From Acidobacteriota bacterium (GTDB lineage: Bacteria > Acidobacteriota > Terriglobia > Terriglobales > Acidobacteriaceae), in the NCBI GenBank assembly GCA_021851465.1, contig JAJZDL010000042.1, forward strand, positions 1 through 15,486: 15,486 nt of DNA. Reading direction: 5' to 3'. Under the pieces are notes generated by a model that was given only the letters and a program-made list of their open reading frames with translations, ran no database searches and was not told where the DNA came from. This document shows positions 1-8,891 of the stretch, in pieces (positions within the stretch are counted from its first letter, which is position 1; each line of letters opens with the position of its first letter). The translations under genes and the position numbers were made by a program.

Positions 1-377
1 CGCGCATCTCAAACGCACGCGCCGCCGCAACCAAGTTCTCCACCACGCGCATCGCGCCCGGTTCGCGTCCCATCGCAAGGGCCGCCGCCAGCTCAACCGC
101 CGCTGGCGGCTCCATCGACAATATCGCCAACTTCTTCGCCGCGCGCGGGCACAAGCTCCCCATCGGCCACCATTCGGCGGTTCCAAGCTCCAGCCATCCA
201 ACCCCGCCCGCCGGCAACGGCCTCCGCCAGGGAGCGCGCGTCCGCCACCCCAAATACGGCGAAGGAACCGTCTTCCGCCGCGAGGGCGATGGAGACGACG
301 CGAAGATTACAGTACAATTTCAACAGCACGGCGTAAAAAAGCTGGTGGAGAAATTCGCCCAGCTTAAACCTCTCTGA
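1..377 (+). CDS. pcrA: UvrD/PcrA-type DNA helicase, C-terminal end (partial, 5' end outside window)
   Basis: This is the last ~124 codons of a superfamily 1A 3'-5' DNA helicase of the UvrD/PcrA family, which unwinds DNA in nucleotide excision and replication-linked repair. The frame is open from base 3 to a TGA at 375-377. The visible part is the variable linker (Ala/Ser/Pro-rich, including SIDNIANFFAARG) and then the family's small C-terminal Tudor-like module, which binds RNA polymerase in PcrA. It reads VRHPKYGEGTVFRREGDG, then DDAKITVQF, then GVKKLVEKFAQLKPL. The HPKYGEGTV and GVKKL blocks are diagnostic for UvrD/PcrA ends. The helicase motifs lie upstream of the window, so the choice between uvrD and pcrA as a name cannot be settled here. 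No truncation or frameshift is visible in the part present. Confidence 0.88.
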   Translation, partial: RISNARAAATKFSTTRIAPGSRPIARAAASSTAAGGSIDNIANFFAARGHKLPIGHHSAVPSSSHPTPPAGNGLRQGARVRHPKYGEGTVFRREGDGDDAKITVQFQQHGVKKLVEKFAQLKPL

Positions 378-434
378 CCGCATCGGTTCGCGAGTGCGCC
401 TCCAATCCAGTCTTCAGGAAAGCACACACCACTC

Positions 435-590
435 ATGGCAGACACCTCCGCAATCACCGACAAGCTCGAGCGCAAGAAGGTCAAGCGCGCAGCTCGCAAG
501 GCAGCACCACCCAAAGGATCACGCGCAGGCGCGCGCGGCGAGAACAAGGCGAAGGTCAAGAAGGCTGCTCGCGGCAAATCCAAGCGCTAA
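435..590 (+). CDS. Small, highly basic Lys/Ala-rich protein (51 aa)
   Basis: This short ORF (ATG 435, TAA 588-590) encodes 51 residues, of which 12 are Lys, 7 Arg and 11 Ala, against only four acidic residues. The second half resembles the Lys/Ala-rich tails of bacterial histone-H1-like or HU-tail proteins (KAKVKKAARGKSKR), so nucleic-acid binding is a reasonable guess, but no folded domain is recognisable. The start is preceded by AGGA at 416-419, rather far upstream (about 15 nt). A clean intrinsic terminator begins 20-25 nt after the stop codon, which supports a short independent transcript. It lies 57 nt downstream of the helicase gene and could be co-transcribed with it. It could still be a non-coding or spurious ORF, but codon use and the terminator position argue for a real gene. 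Confidence 0.6.
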   Translation: MADTSAITDKLERKKVKRAARKAAPPKGSRAGARGENKAKVKKAARGKSKR

Positions 591-609
591 TCGACAACCA
601 TCCCTGTAC

Positions 610-642
610 GAAATGCGGACTGCTTCGTGTGGTCCGCTTTTC
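610..642 (+). terminator. Intrinsic terminator after the small basic protein gene
   Basis: A perfect 6-bp GC-rich stem, GCGGAC (615-620) with GTCCGC (632-637), encloses an 11-nt loop and is followed directly by TTTTCT. It sits about 20 nt after the stop codon at 590 and before the TTG-started permease gene, so it separates the two transcription units on the plus strand. Confidence 0.75.
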
Positions 643-723
643 TGTGTCTGCGTTCGCAAGGTGAACGATACTACAACCACTCGAACTGCAACGACAGATT
701 GACCCAGGAGCCGCGCGACCGCC

Positions 724-2295
<1,572 letters not shown>

Positions 2296-2313
2296 CCTCG
2301 CACCTCATAGAGC

Positions 2314-2352
2314 TTGTCATTCTGAGCGCAGCGAAGAATCCCCGAATTTTGC
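2314..2352 (+). repeat. Dispersed intergenic repeat, copy A
   Basis: The stretch starts TTGTCATTCTGAGCGCAGCG and continues through GAAGAATCCCCG. It recurs at 3484-3550 and at 15046-15089 in the same orientation. ATTCT and AGAAT form the outer arms of a small imperfect hairpin with GC near the loop, like REP elements. It lies in the convergent gap between the permease and the winged-helix gene, where the hairpin could also stabilise or end transcripts. Confidence 0.75.
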
Positions 2353-2384
2353 TCGCAGCAAGGCACTCCATAAATAAAATTGTT

Positions 2385-2681
2385 TTACAAAGCCTCTTTC
2401 ATCCTCCGCCGGTACTGCTGAAACGCCTGCCGTCCCTGCGCCGTCAGGTGCAATAGCGTCTGCGGAATCTTGCCACGATAGGTCTTCGTCACTTCAATGT
2501 ATCCCGCCTCCTCCAGCTTCGAGAGATGGCTCGACAGCGTGCCCTTGTTCATCTCCGTCTCGTGCTGCAGGTAGAGGAAGTCCGCCTGTTCCACGGCAGA
2601 GAGCAACGCAACGATCATCAGCCTCCCCGGCTCATGGATAACGCGATCCAGCTCCGCAATCCTGCGTGTCTTCAGGTTCAT
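2385..2681 (-). CDS. Winged-helix transcriptional regulator (HTH_34/MarR-ArsR-like), 98 aa
   Basis: A compact DNA-binding protein consisting of little more than one winged helix. RLMIVALLSAVEQADFLYL (about residues 20-38) forms the first helices. NKGTLSSHLSKLEEAGYIEV (about 45-64) is the recognition-helix region typical of the HTH_34 group, and KTYRGKIPQTLLHLTAQGRQAF is the wing and last helix. The start is set by the ATG at 2681-2679, which overlaps the TGA of the upstream membrane-protein gene as ATGA, with a purine-rich GGAG a little upstream. A longer reading back to 2786 lies inside that gene and is not needed by the family. The coupling implies the regulator and membrane protein are made together. 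Its targets and signal are unknown, and there is no visible ligand domain. Self-regulation of the operon is an inference. Confidence 0.88.
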   Translation of the reverse strand: MNLKTRRIAELDRVIHEPGRLMIVALLSAVEQADFLYLQHETEMNKGTLSSHLSKLEEAGYIEVTKTYRGKIPQTLLHLTAQGRQAFQQYRRRMKEAL

Positions 2682-3394
2682 TCCGCCGTCTCCACCGCCG
2701 GCTGCGTATGCCACAGGTACAGCACGAAGCTGGTCCCGCCGGAGATCAGGAAAATCGCGCCGTAAATCGTGATGGTAAGTAAGCATGCCCCGGAACTTCT
2801 TTCATCAAGCGTAGCGACGGCTGACGAACTCCCCGCTATTGCCGCGACAACGCCTGCCGGAAGCATTGCAATCGTGATGGAGCAGATCGCCATCACTCCA
2901 GCCACGGCCCACTTCCAGCAGACCGAGCGGGCAATGCCGTAGCCATAGGCCGCCACAAAGACGAAGCCGATGAGAACGGCAGGCGTCGTTATGCCCCAGT
3001 ACGAACCAGAGAGCTCCGAGTGCGAACGGACGACGAGCGCGAGGCCCCATATGGGCACCGCTGTAACGCCGCCCAAAGTGAATGCCAACCACCATCTGGT
3101 CTTCTGCCTTCGGTACTCGACGAACCCGGTGCGCGGATATGTGATGTGCTTCTTGATCGCCTTGCTTCCATAGTGGATCACCGCGAACAACACCATGAAC
3201 CAAACGAACGCCCCGTATCGATGCCAAAAAGAACCCGCAGGCGAGTGGTTCGATATCCACTGGAGCAGCGCTAAACACAATAGCATGAAGCCCATACCCA
3301 GCTCGCCCACACCATCGATGTTGTAGTAGAGCTTCGGCCGTTGCATCATCCTTTCAACCTGATCCATCTTGCCTACTTCTGCATTTTCTCGCAT
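2678..3394 (-). CDS. Uncharacterised multi-span membrane protein, partner of the winged-helix regulator
   Basis: A 238-residue integral membrane protein with about five hydrophobic segments (around residues 30-48, 63-77, 104-122, 132-153 and 162-186, plus a last one near 208-228). The N-terminus is soluble and polar, with LYYNIDGVGELGMGF just before the first helix. A basic cytoplasmic-looking loop (KAIKKHITYPRTGFVEYRRQKTRWW) follows the second helix. I do not recognise a catalytic motif. Proteins of this look are often found in acidobacteria beside small HTH_34 regulators, but their function is unknown to me. ATG at 3394 is preferred because AAAGGGG lies about 7 nt upstream. An alternative ATG at 3367 would shorten it by nine residues. 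The stop overlaps the regulator start (ATGA), and a TTGACA promoter lies upstream. Confidence 0.8.
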   Translation of the reverse strand: MRENAEVGKMDQVERMMQRPKLYYNIDGVGELGMGFMLLCLALLQWISNHSPAGSFWHRYGAFVWFMVLFAVIHYGSKAIKKHITYPRTGFVEYRRQKTRWWLAFTLGGVTAVPIWGLALVVRSHSELSGSYWGITTPAVLIGFVFVAAYGYGIARSVCWKWAVAGVMAICSITIAMLPAGVVAAIAGSSSAVATLDERSSGACLLTITIYGAIFLISGGTSFVLYLWHTQPAVETAE

Positions 3395-3423
3395 TGCCGG
3401 GCCCCTTTCCGCTTACACAAACC

Positions 3424-3452
3424 AGTTTGCGCTACCAACCATACTCTGTCAA
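3424..3452 (-). promoter_or_regulatory. Putative sigma-70 promoter for the membrane protein/regulator pair
   Basis: On the minus strand a perfect -35 box TTGACA (3452-3447) is followed after 17 nt by a weak -10 CAAACT (3429-3424). A start of transcription near 3417 would leave a short leader containing the AAAGGGG ribosome-binding site before ATG 3394. The -10 matches only half of the consensus. Confidence 0.45.
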
Positions 3453-3483
3453 GCGGATTCTTTCCGACTGTCCGCCTCTGCAA

Positions 3484-3550
3484 TTGTCATTCTCGCCCTG
3501 GGCGCAGTGAAGAGGAAGAATCCCCGCATTTCGCGGTTGCACTTGCTCGT
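3484..3550 (+). repeat. Dispersed intergenic repeat, copy B (diverged)
   Basis: This starts TTGTCATTCT and shares GCGCAGTGAAG, GAAGAATCCCCGCATTTCGC and GGTTGC with copy C, but carries short insertions relative to copies A and C (CGCCCTGG after TTCT and AGG before GAAGAATCC). It has the same orientation as the other copies. Confidence 0.7.
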
Positions 3551-3717
3551 TTCTTCCCCATCCAACGAAATCCACAGATCATTGCAGGTGGAACCACGTT
3601 TGGTACATGTTATCCACGAGTATTTGATGAACAGTACGTGAACGCCCTTGCCTCACGTCGTACCCACACCGCATACTCGCATCAGATGCAGGCAACGGTT
3701 CCTGTCGAGACCAACAC

Positions 3718-4620
3718 GTGACCCGATACAGCCGTCAAGACGTCCTTCGTATTCTCCACCTGCGGGCCCGCCAGTTGACCGCATGGGAGCAGGCCGGACT
3801 CGTTCCCGCCAACCAAACGTATTCCTTTGAAGACCTCGCACAGTTGCGCACCCTGCGCTCGCTGCGCGCCACGCGGATCACCGCCAGGAGCATTCGCGCC
3901 TCGGTGGAGGCCATGCGCGAGGCCGTCGGAATGTGCAACCCTCTCGTCGAGGCCAGCGCCGTCGGCCACGGCTCGCACCTCGCCTTCCGACACAACGGCG
4001 CGCTGGTCGATCCCGTCACCCGCCAGCTCGCCTTCGACTTCGGCGCCGGAACCAATCGCCAACTCAGCATCGTCGGTGCAGCGGGCCACGCCAGCGGCAA
4101 CGAGCCGGGTGTGCAAGAGCTCTTCCAACGCGCCGTGCGATTGGAGGAGGTGCCCGCCACCATTGGCAAGGCGGTCGAACTCTACCGCCAGATCCTCGCC
4201 ATGCGACCGAACTACGCCGCCGCCGCCATCAACCTCGGAACCATCCACTACAACCAGCGCGAGTTCATCCTCGCCGAGCAGCTCTATCGCCGCGCCACCG
4301 AAGCCGACCCCGAGTACGCCCTCGCCTTCTTCGATCTGGGCAACGTCCTCGACGAGCTCAAGCGCCTCAACGACGCCATCGCCGCGTACCAGCGCGCCAT
4401 CGCCCTCGTCCCACAGTACGCCGACGCGCACTACAACCTCGCCCTCGCCTACGAACGCCAGGGCCACCGCCGCCGCTCCCTGCGCCACTGGCTCACCTAC
4501 GTCCGCCTGGATCCCATCGGCCCCTGGGCCAACCACGCCAAGGCCCAGGCCAAGAGCATCCTCTCCACCGAACGCCTCTCCATCGTCAGCCGCGCCGGCC
4601 GCCTCGTCGCAGCCGGATAG
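3718..4620 (+). CDS. MerR-type HTH domain fused to tetratricopeptide repeats
   Basis: A 300-residue probable regulator. Residues about 4-65 form a MerR-like winged helix: YSRQDVLRILHLRARQLTAW is the HTH, then QAGLVPANQTYSFEDLAQLR, where the tyrosine/Phe wing pattern and the following helix are typical. A middle segment (about 70-128) includes SHLAFRHNGALVDPVTRQLA and does not resemble a known ligand domain. Residues about 130-266 form at least three TPR units with the usual Ala/Gly/Tyr spacing (YAAAAINLGTIHYNQREF, YALAFFDLGNVLDELKRLND, YADAHYNLALAYERQGH). Classical MerR proteins instead end in a coiled-coil and a metal or drug pocket, so the input here is more likely a protein partner. GTG at 3718 is chosen because the HTH begins right after it; only a weak GAGA precedes it. 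No operon partner is evident. Confidence 0.85.
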   Translation: MTRYSRQDVLRILHLRARQLTAWEQAGLVPANQTYSFEDLAQLRTLRSLRATRITARSIRASVEAMREAVGMCNPLVEASAVGHGSHLAFRHNGALVDPVTRQLAFDFGAGTNRQLSIVGAAGHASGNEPGVQELFQRAVRLEEVPATIGKAVELYRQILAMRPNYAAAAINLGTIHYNQREFILAEQLYRRATEADPEYALAFFDLGNVLDELKRLNDAIAAYQRAIALVPQYADAHYNLALAYERQGHRRRSLRHWLTYVRLDPIGPWANHAKAQAKSILSTERLSIVSRAGRLVAAG

Positions 4621-4801
4621 AGCGCCTCACATAGACCGTCGGTGCCGCATACGTCTTCCATACCGGAACGCTCCACGCACTTTCTTGTCCTGAGTCGTCA
4701 ATTCACAGCGCGAACAGAGATATGCAAACCCGATCGATACTGCGACCGGCTTCCAATTCGGCACACAGACGCATCTCCTCTCGCCATAGCGTACCGCCCG
4801 C

Positions 4802-6361
4802 TCAAATTCGCACCACGCGGATCGCCAGATACGGCTGGATCGGCAGCGGTATCTCCGCAGTCTCCGAAAACGTCCCCGCAACCGGTGTAATTGTCATCGC
4901 CACCGTGTCGAGGACCTCCGCCTTGAACCTCCCTCCAGCAGGCAGTTTGTAGCTCTGCGTAAGGTGTTGCCGGTCCCACAGGTACGTCAGGTAATACTCG
5001 CCCTCTACGCCCCAGGTATTTCTTTCGGAGAGCACCGTCGCCTCCGCCGGGGCCGCATCCACAACCTGCTTGAAGAACTTCAGCCGCTCCGGACTCTGTC
5101 CCAACAGCACTCCGCCCTTCGACCACCACAGCTCCTCCTTCGCGTTCAAATACGTCTCGCCATGCCCGCAGAATGCGCCCTCGACCAGCGTCTTCCAGAA
5201 ATTCCCCACCAACCGCGTCGCCGTAATGTCGCCCCAACCCTCGGGAATGTCCCCCTCATAGCGGCACTCGTCGAAGATCACCGGCTTTCCCCACTTGCGC
5301 AGGTACATCGGAGCGTTGTCCGGCATATCGTTCTGCACGCTCACATGCGTGATCCACGGCTTGCTGTGGTCGAAGAACACCTTCTGCTGGTGGATCGAAC
5401 ACAGATGCCGGTACGGATCGTTCTTTGCAATCGTCTCGCCGATGCGCTCGAAGTCCGCCTCCTTCTTGGTCTTGAAGTAGTCCCATTCATTGGCCAGCGA
5501 CCACCACACATTGCGATGCGCGCCCAGCCGCGCAATCGTGTACCGCAGATAGCGGTCGTCATTCTCCGCGCCCATATTGTCGAAGCCCCAGTGCCCCTCG
5601 TCGTACGGATGGAACAGAATCACATCCGCCTCGATCCCCATCGCGCCCAACTGCGCAATCCGCCTCTCGAAGTGCTGAAAGTACGCCGGATTGAACTGGG
5701 TAAAGTCCCAGTGGTTCGGGGCCTGCCCCACAAACGGATAGAGCGGCGGCTCCACATGGTTATAGTTGAACCACTTGGGAAACACGCACATGCGCATCTT
5801 GTTGAACGGCGCGTCGGCCAGCGTCTTCAGCGTCTGCTCCTCCAACTCCTCCGGCTGGCAGGTCCACCCATAACAGGTCGTCCCCAGCTCGCGATACGGC
5901 GCGCCATCCGCATATACAAAGTGGTACTCATCCTTCACCCGCACAGGCCCGCGGTTCTCCGCCGTCGCCGCGCTTACCACAAACGATCCCGTCTTCCCAT
6001 CCAGCTCCGGTCGATTGCTCTGGGTGCGGTACGTCCACGCGCCTGTCGTCTCCGGCATAAACCGAACCCGGCAGGTTCCGCCGCCATCGTAGAATCCTCC
6101 CACCGCAACCGACTTTCCACTCTGTTCGAAGACCGCGCCAAACTCCACATCGACAAACGGGTTCCCTCCCGTCGGCCCTGGGTACGAAGCCTCAAAGATC
6201 CCCCACTGCTCCACATCCGCCTTCGTCTCGCCCGCCGCGCTCTGCGCCTCAGCCGCAAAGCCCATCGCTCCCGATGCAATCGCCGACCCGGCAGCTACCA
6301 GGGCGCCTGCCTTCATCATCTCCCGGCGCGACCATACCGCTTCTCTTTCGAAACAAGCCAT
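4802..6361 (-). CDS. Tat-exported glycoside hydrolase-like protein (DUF5060 / clan-A barrel / DUF5605-like)
   Basis: A 519-residue exported protein probably acting on plant or microbial polysaccharides. The N-terminus has a twin-arginine signal, SRREMMK (residues 11-17, Arg12-Arg13), followed by an Ala/Gly-rich hydrophobic stretch, so folded export is likely. Residues about 50-130 match the DUF5060 beta-sandwich (WGIFEASYPGPTGGNPFVDV; FYDGGGTCRVRFMP; GAWTYRTQSN). Residues about 145-430 look like a (beta/alpha)8 hydrolase: SLANEWDYF (Glu292) fits the acid/base position and PVIFDECRYEGD (Glu365) fits the nucleophile of clan-A glycosidases. The C-terminal 80 residues form a beta domain of DUF5605 style. 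A GAGAGAGGG ribosome-binding site ends 5 nt before ATG 6361. Substrate and GH family cannot be fixed from sequence. It is a single gene, divergent from ppk1 and convergent with the MerR-TPR gene. Confidence 0.85.
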   Translation of the reverse strand: MACFEREAVWSRREMMKAGALVAAGSAIASGAMGFAAEAQSAAGETKADVEQWGIFEASYPGPTGGNPFVDVEFGAVFEQSGKSVAVGGFYDGGGTCRVRFMPETTGAWTYRTQSNRPELDGKTGSFVVSAATAENRGPVRVKDEYHFVYADGAPYRELGTTCYGWTCQPEELEEQTLKTLADAPFNKMRMCVFPKWFNYNHVEPPLYPFVGQAPNHWDFTQFNPAYFQHFERRIAQLGAMGIEADVILFHPYDEGHWGFDNMGAENDDRYLRYTIARLGAHRNVWWSLANEWDYFKTKKEADFERIGETIAKNDPYRHLCSIHQQKVFFDHSKPWITHVSVQNDMPDNAPMYLRKWGKPVIFDECRYEGDIPEGWGDITATRLVGNFWKTLVEGAFCGHGETYLNAKEELWWSKGGVLLGQSPERLKFFKQVVDAAPAEATVLSERNTWGVEGEYYLTYLWDRQHLTQSYKLPAGGRFKAEVLDTVAMTITPVAGTFSETAEIPLPIQPYLAIRVVRI

Positions 6362-6450
6362 CTGTACCCTCTCTCAGCACGGGCTGCACAGCACCGGAAG
6401 GATACCAAACTACCCGGCGCTTCCGCCGCCCTTTAACTCATCCGACCCTG

Positions 6451-6473
6451 TTGCGCAAAACAGAATTGATCAA
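6451..6473. promoter_or_regulatory. Paired 8-bp palindromes, candidate operator
   Basis: TTGCGCAA (6451-6458) and TTGATCAA (6466-6473) are both perfect 8-bp palindromes with the same TTG/CAA arms, their centres 15 bp apart. They lie in the gap between the divergent glycosidase and ppk1 genes. A palindrome with a central CG resembles LacI-family half-site arrangement, but no such regulator is present in the window. A role is inferred only. Confidence 0.35.
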
Positions 6474-6522
6474 CCTGTAATTTTCATCCGGCCCTGCGTG
6501 CGATAGTCTCATAGTGCCGTAT

Positions 6523-8706
6523 ATGTCTGAGACTAGGCCACCCACCGCGAACTCCCACCGCACCGGCAAGCCCGCCACGCGCAAAACGCCCGCAAAGAAG
6601 CCTCCCGCAAAAAAGGCCCTCGCACCCACGCCGGAAAATCTTCTCTTCGACCGCGACGAGAGCTGGATGCGCTTCAACCGGCGTGTCCTGGAAGAAGCCG
6701 AAGACGAAACGAACCCCCTGCTCGAACGAGTCAAGTTCCTCGCCATCACAGCCGGCAATCTGGACGAGTTCATCGAGATTCGCGTGGCCAGCCTCCTGCA
6801 GCGCATCGAGGACGGCTTCGACCACCCGCAGCGCCCGGATGAAGAAGGACTGACGCTGAGCGACCGCCTCGACCGCCTCAGCGTGGTCTTGCACAACTTC
6901 GCCGATGCGCAGTGCACCTGCTGGAACCGGACGCTGCTCCCCGCGCTGGCCGCGGAGAAGATCCGCATCCTCAACTGGAGCGAACTCGATCGGCGCGCCC
7001 GCGCACACGCCCTCGCATTCTACGAGTCCGAGGTCGATCCGCTGCTCACCCCCGTCACCATCGACCCCTCGCATCCCTTCCCGCGCGTCCTCAACAAGGC
7101 CCTCTGCATCGCGCTCCTGCTGCGCTTCAAGCGCCGTTCCCGCGCCATTCCCCGGCCCGAAGCCGCCGCGCTCGGGGTAGTGACTGTGCCGCGCTCCCTG
7201 CCACGCCTCATTCCGCTTCCCGCCGCGGAAGGAGGCTTCGACTTCATCCTGCTGCACAACCTCATCGAGTCGCAGGTAGGACGCATGTTCCGCGGTTACC
7301 AGGTGCTCTCGCACGCCGCCTTCCGCGTCACACGAAACAGCAACCTCTACCTTCAGGAGGAGGAGTCGCGCTCCGTGCTGGAGAGCGTCCGCGAGGAGCT
7401 CTACAACCGGCGCAAGGGAGATGCCGTGCGCATGGAGATCGAGTCCGAGGCCACGCCGGAGATCGTCGAGCGCCTGCGCGCCAACTTCGAACTCGACCCC
7501 TGGCAGGTCTTCCGCACCGACGCGCCCGTCAATCTCTCCCGCTTGATGGGGCTGCCCGCTCAGGTCCGTCGGCCCGACCTCAAATATCCCGACTTCCACG
7601 ACCGCCTCTACCGCCTCGCGCCGGAATCGGCAAACCTCTTCGACGAGCTGCGCAACCGCGACATCCTTCTCCACCACCCCTTCGACTCCTACGCCACCGT
7701 CGAGAACTTCATCGAGTCCGCCGCCGCAGACCCCGCCGTCGTCTCCATCAAGCAGACTCTCTACCGCACCAGCCAGGACTCGCCGCTCTTCACCGCCCTC
7801 ACCGACGCCGCCCAGTCCAAGGAGGTCACCGTCGTCGTCGAGCTGATGGCCCGCTTCGACGAGGCATCCAACATCCGTTGGGCGCGCGAGATGGAGGACG
7901 CCGGCGTCGGCGTATTCCACGGCATCCTCGGCCTCAAAACACACTGCAAGCTCGCTCTCATGGTGCGCCGCGATCCAGACGGAATCATCCGCCGCTACGC
8001 GCACCTCGGCACCGGCAACTACAACTCCGTCACCGCGCGCCTCTACACAGACATCAGCCTCCTCACCGCGCGGCCCGAGATCACCTCCGCCATCCAGTCC
8101 GTCTTCCGTTACCTCACCGCCGAATCCGACGCCGGTTCCTACGCGCCCCTGCTGGTCGCGCCCCTCACTCTCGCGCCCGCGATCCTCCAGCTCATCGCAC
8201 GCGAGACCGCGCACGCCCTTGCCGGACGTCCCGCCGCCATCGTCGCCAAGATGAACGCGCTGCTCGATCCAGCCACCATCCATGCGCTCTACAAGGCATC
8301 CAATGCAGGGGTCCAGATCGACCTCATCGTGCGCGGCATGTGCGCTCTGCGCCCCGGCATTCCAGGCCTCAGCGAGCGCATCCGCGTCCGCTCCATCGTC
8401 GGACGCTTCCTCGAACACAGCCGCATCTTCAGCTTCCAGAACGGCGGCCAGCCCGAGGTCTTCTGCGGCAGCGCAGACTGGATGCAGCGCAACCTCTTCG
8501 AGCGCTCCGAGGTCGTCTTCCCGGTCGATGACCCCGCGCTCTCAGACCGCCTGCGCAACGAGATCCTAGCCGCCTATCTCGCCGACAACACCAAAGCCCG
8601 CCTCCTCCAGCCCGACGGAACCTACACCCGCGCTCCGCACTCCGCCCCCGCCTTCAGCGCCCAGGACCACCTGATGCAGATCGCCAAGGCCAAAGACAGT
8701 GCCTAG
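6523..8706 (+). CDS. ppk1: Polyphosphate kinase 1
   Basis: A 727-residue PPK1, which reversibly transfers the gamma-phosphate of ATP to long-chain polyphosphate; length is normal for the family. The N-domain shows DRDESWMRFNRRVLEEAEDE and NPLLERVKFLAITAGNLDEF (about residues 43-82). The head domain follows, and HHPFDSYATVENFIESAAAD (about 384-403) opens the catalytic half. The phosphohistidine is His474 in GLKTHCKLALM, and the second conserved histidine is His632 in RFLEHSRIFSF. AHLGTGNYN and CGSADWMQRNLFERSEVVFP are also intact, so the enzyme should be active. A Lys/Pro/Ala-rich tail of about 35 residues precedes the N-domain. ATG 6523 is preferred to GTG 6514 only on codon grounds; neither has a clear ribosome-binding site. 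It is a lone gene, with no ppx or phosphate-regulation gene beside it. Confidence 0.96.
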   Translation: MSETRPPTANSHRTGKPATRKTPAKKPPAKKALAPTPENLLFDRDESWMRFNRRVLEEAEDETNPLLERVKFLAITAGNLDEFIEIRVASLLQRIEDGFDHPQRPDEEGLTLSDRLDRLSVVLHNFADAQCTCWNRTLLPALAAEKIRILNWSELDRRARAHALAFYESEVDPLLTPVTIDPSHPFPRVLNKALCIALLLRFKRRSRAIPRPEAAALGVVTVPRSLPRLIPLPAAEGGFDFILLHNLIESQVGRMFRGYQVLSHAAFRVTRNSNLYLQEEESRSVLESVREELYNRRKGDAVRMEIESEATPEIVERLRANFELDPWQVFRTDAPVNLSRLMGLPAQVRRPDLKYPDFHDRLYRLAPESANLFDELRNRDILLHHPFDSYATVENFIESAAADPAVVSIKQTLYRTSQDSPLFTALTDAAQSKEVTVVVELMARFDEASNIRWAREMEDAGVGVFHGILGLKTHCKLALMVRRDPDGIIRRYAHLGTGNYNSVTARLYTDISLLTARPEITSAIQSVFRYLTAESDAGSYAPLLVAPLTLAPAILQLIARETAHALAGRPAAIVAKMNALLDPATIHALYKASNAGVQIDLIVRGMCALRPGIPGLSERIRVRSIVGRFLEHSRIFSFQNGGQPEVFCGSADWMQRNLFERSEVVFPVDDPALSDRLRNEILAAYLADNTKARLLQPDGTYTRAPHSAPAFSAQDHLMQIAKAKDSA

Positions 8707-8865
8707 TTGTTAGCCGGTAGTTGTGTGTTGATGGTTGTCACTTGGGCGGGTTTACCTTATTTTTAGAAGTACTTATGGTGCGGTGAAAGTCACGCCTTGC
8801 AGTGCGGCACAGTAGTGGAAGCCAAATAAATTCTAAGCCAATTGGAGCAGGATAACGGACACCAG

Positions 8866-8891
8866 TCTTAAGGTCTTCAAGACCTCATTTT
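8866..8891 (+). terminator. Weak hairpin between convergent genes, possible terminator
   Basis: AGGTC (8871-8875) and GACCT (8881-8885) form a stem with a TTCAA loop, and the plus strand continues CATTTTCC. It lies 165 nt after ppk1 and touches the stop codon of the convergent hypothetical gene. The stem is short and the T-run modest. Confidence 0.35.

Larger units (their letters stand above)
3395..3717. other. Divergent intergenic region between membrane protein and MerR-TPR genes
   Basis: This 323-base gap holds the minus-strand promoter near its left end and repeat copy B in its middle. The remainder (about 3551-3717) should contain the promoter of the MerR-TPR gene, but I see no clear -35/-10 pair. 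Short ORFs crossing it run into both neighbours and have no family features, so I do not call them. Confidence 0.6.

Noticed and set aside
2682..2786. N-terminal extension of the winged-helix regulator
   Set aside because: It lies wholly inside the membrane-protein gene in another frame, while ATG 2681 with the ATGA overlap gives the family's normal length.
3341..3721. Plus-strand ORF of 126 codons in the divergent gap
   Set aside because: It crosses the membrane-protein start, repeat copy B and the MerR-TPR start, without any family feature.
4964..6436. Plus-strand ORF of 490 codons opposite the glycosidase
   Set aside because: Arg/His/Leu-rich antisense shadow with no domain; the minus strand has signal peptide, motifs and ribosome-binding site.
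6451..6481. TTGCGC ... TGTAAT as a promoter for ppk1
   Set aside because: The 19-nt spacer and weak -35 match leave it no better than chance.
6484..8418. Long minus-strand ORF opposite ppk1
   Set aside because: Shadow of a GC-rich gene: ppk1 on the other strand has every family motif, while this reading is a low-complexity Gly/Asp/Glu/Val run.
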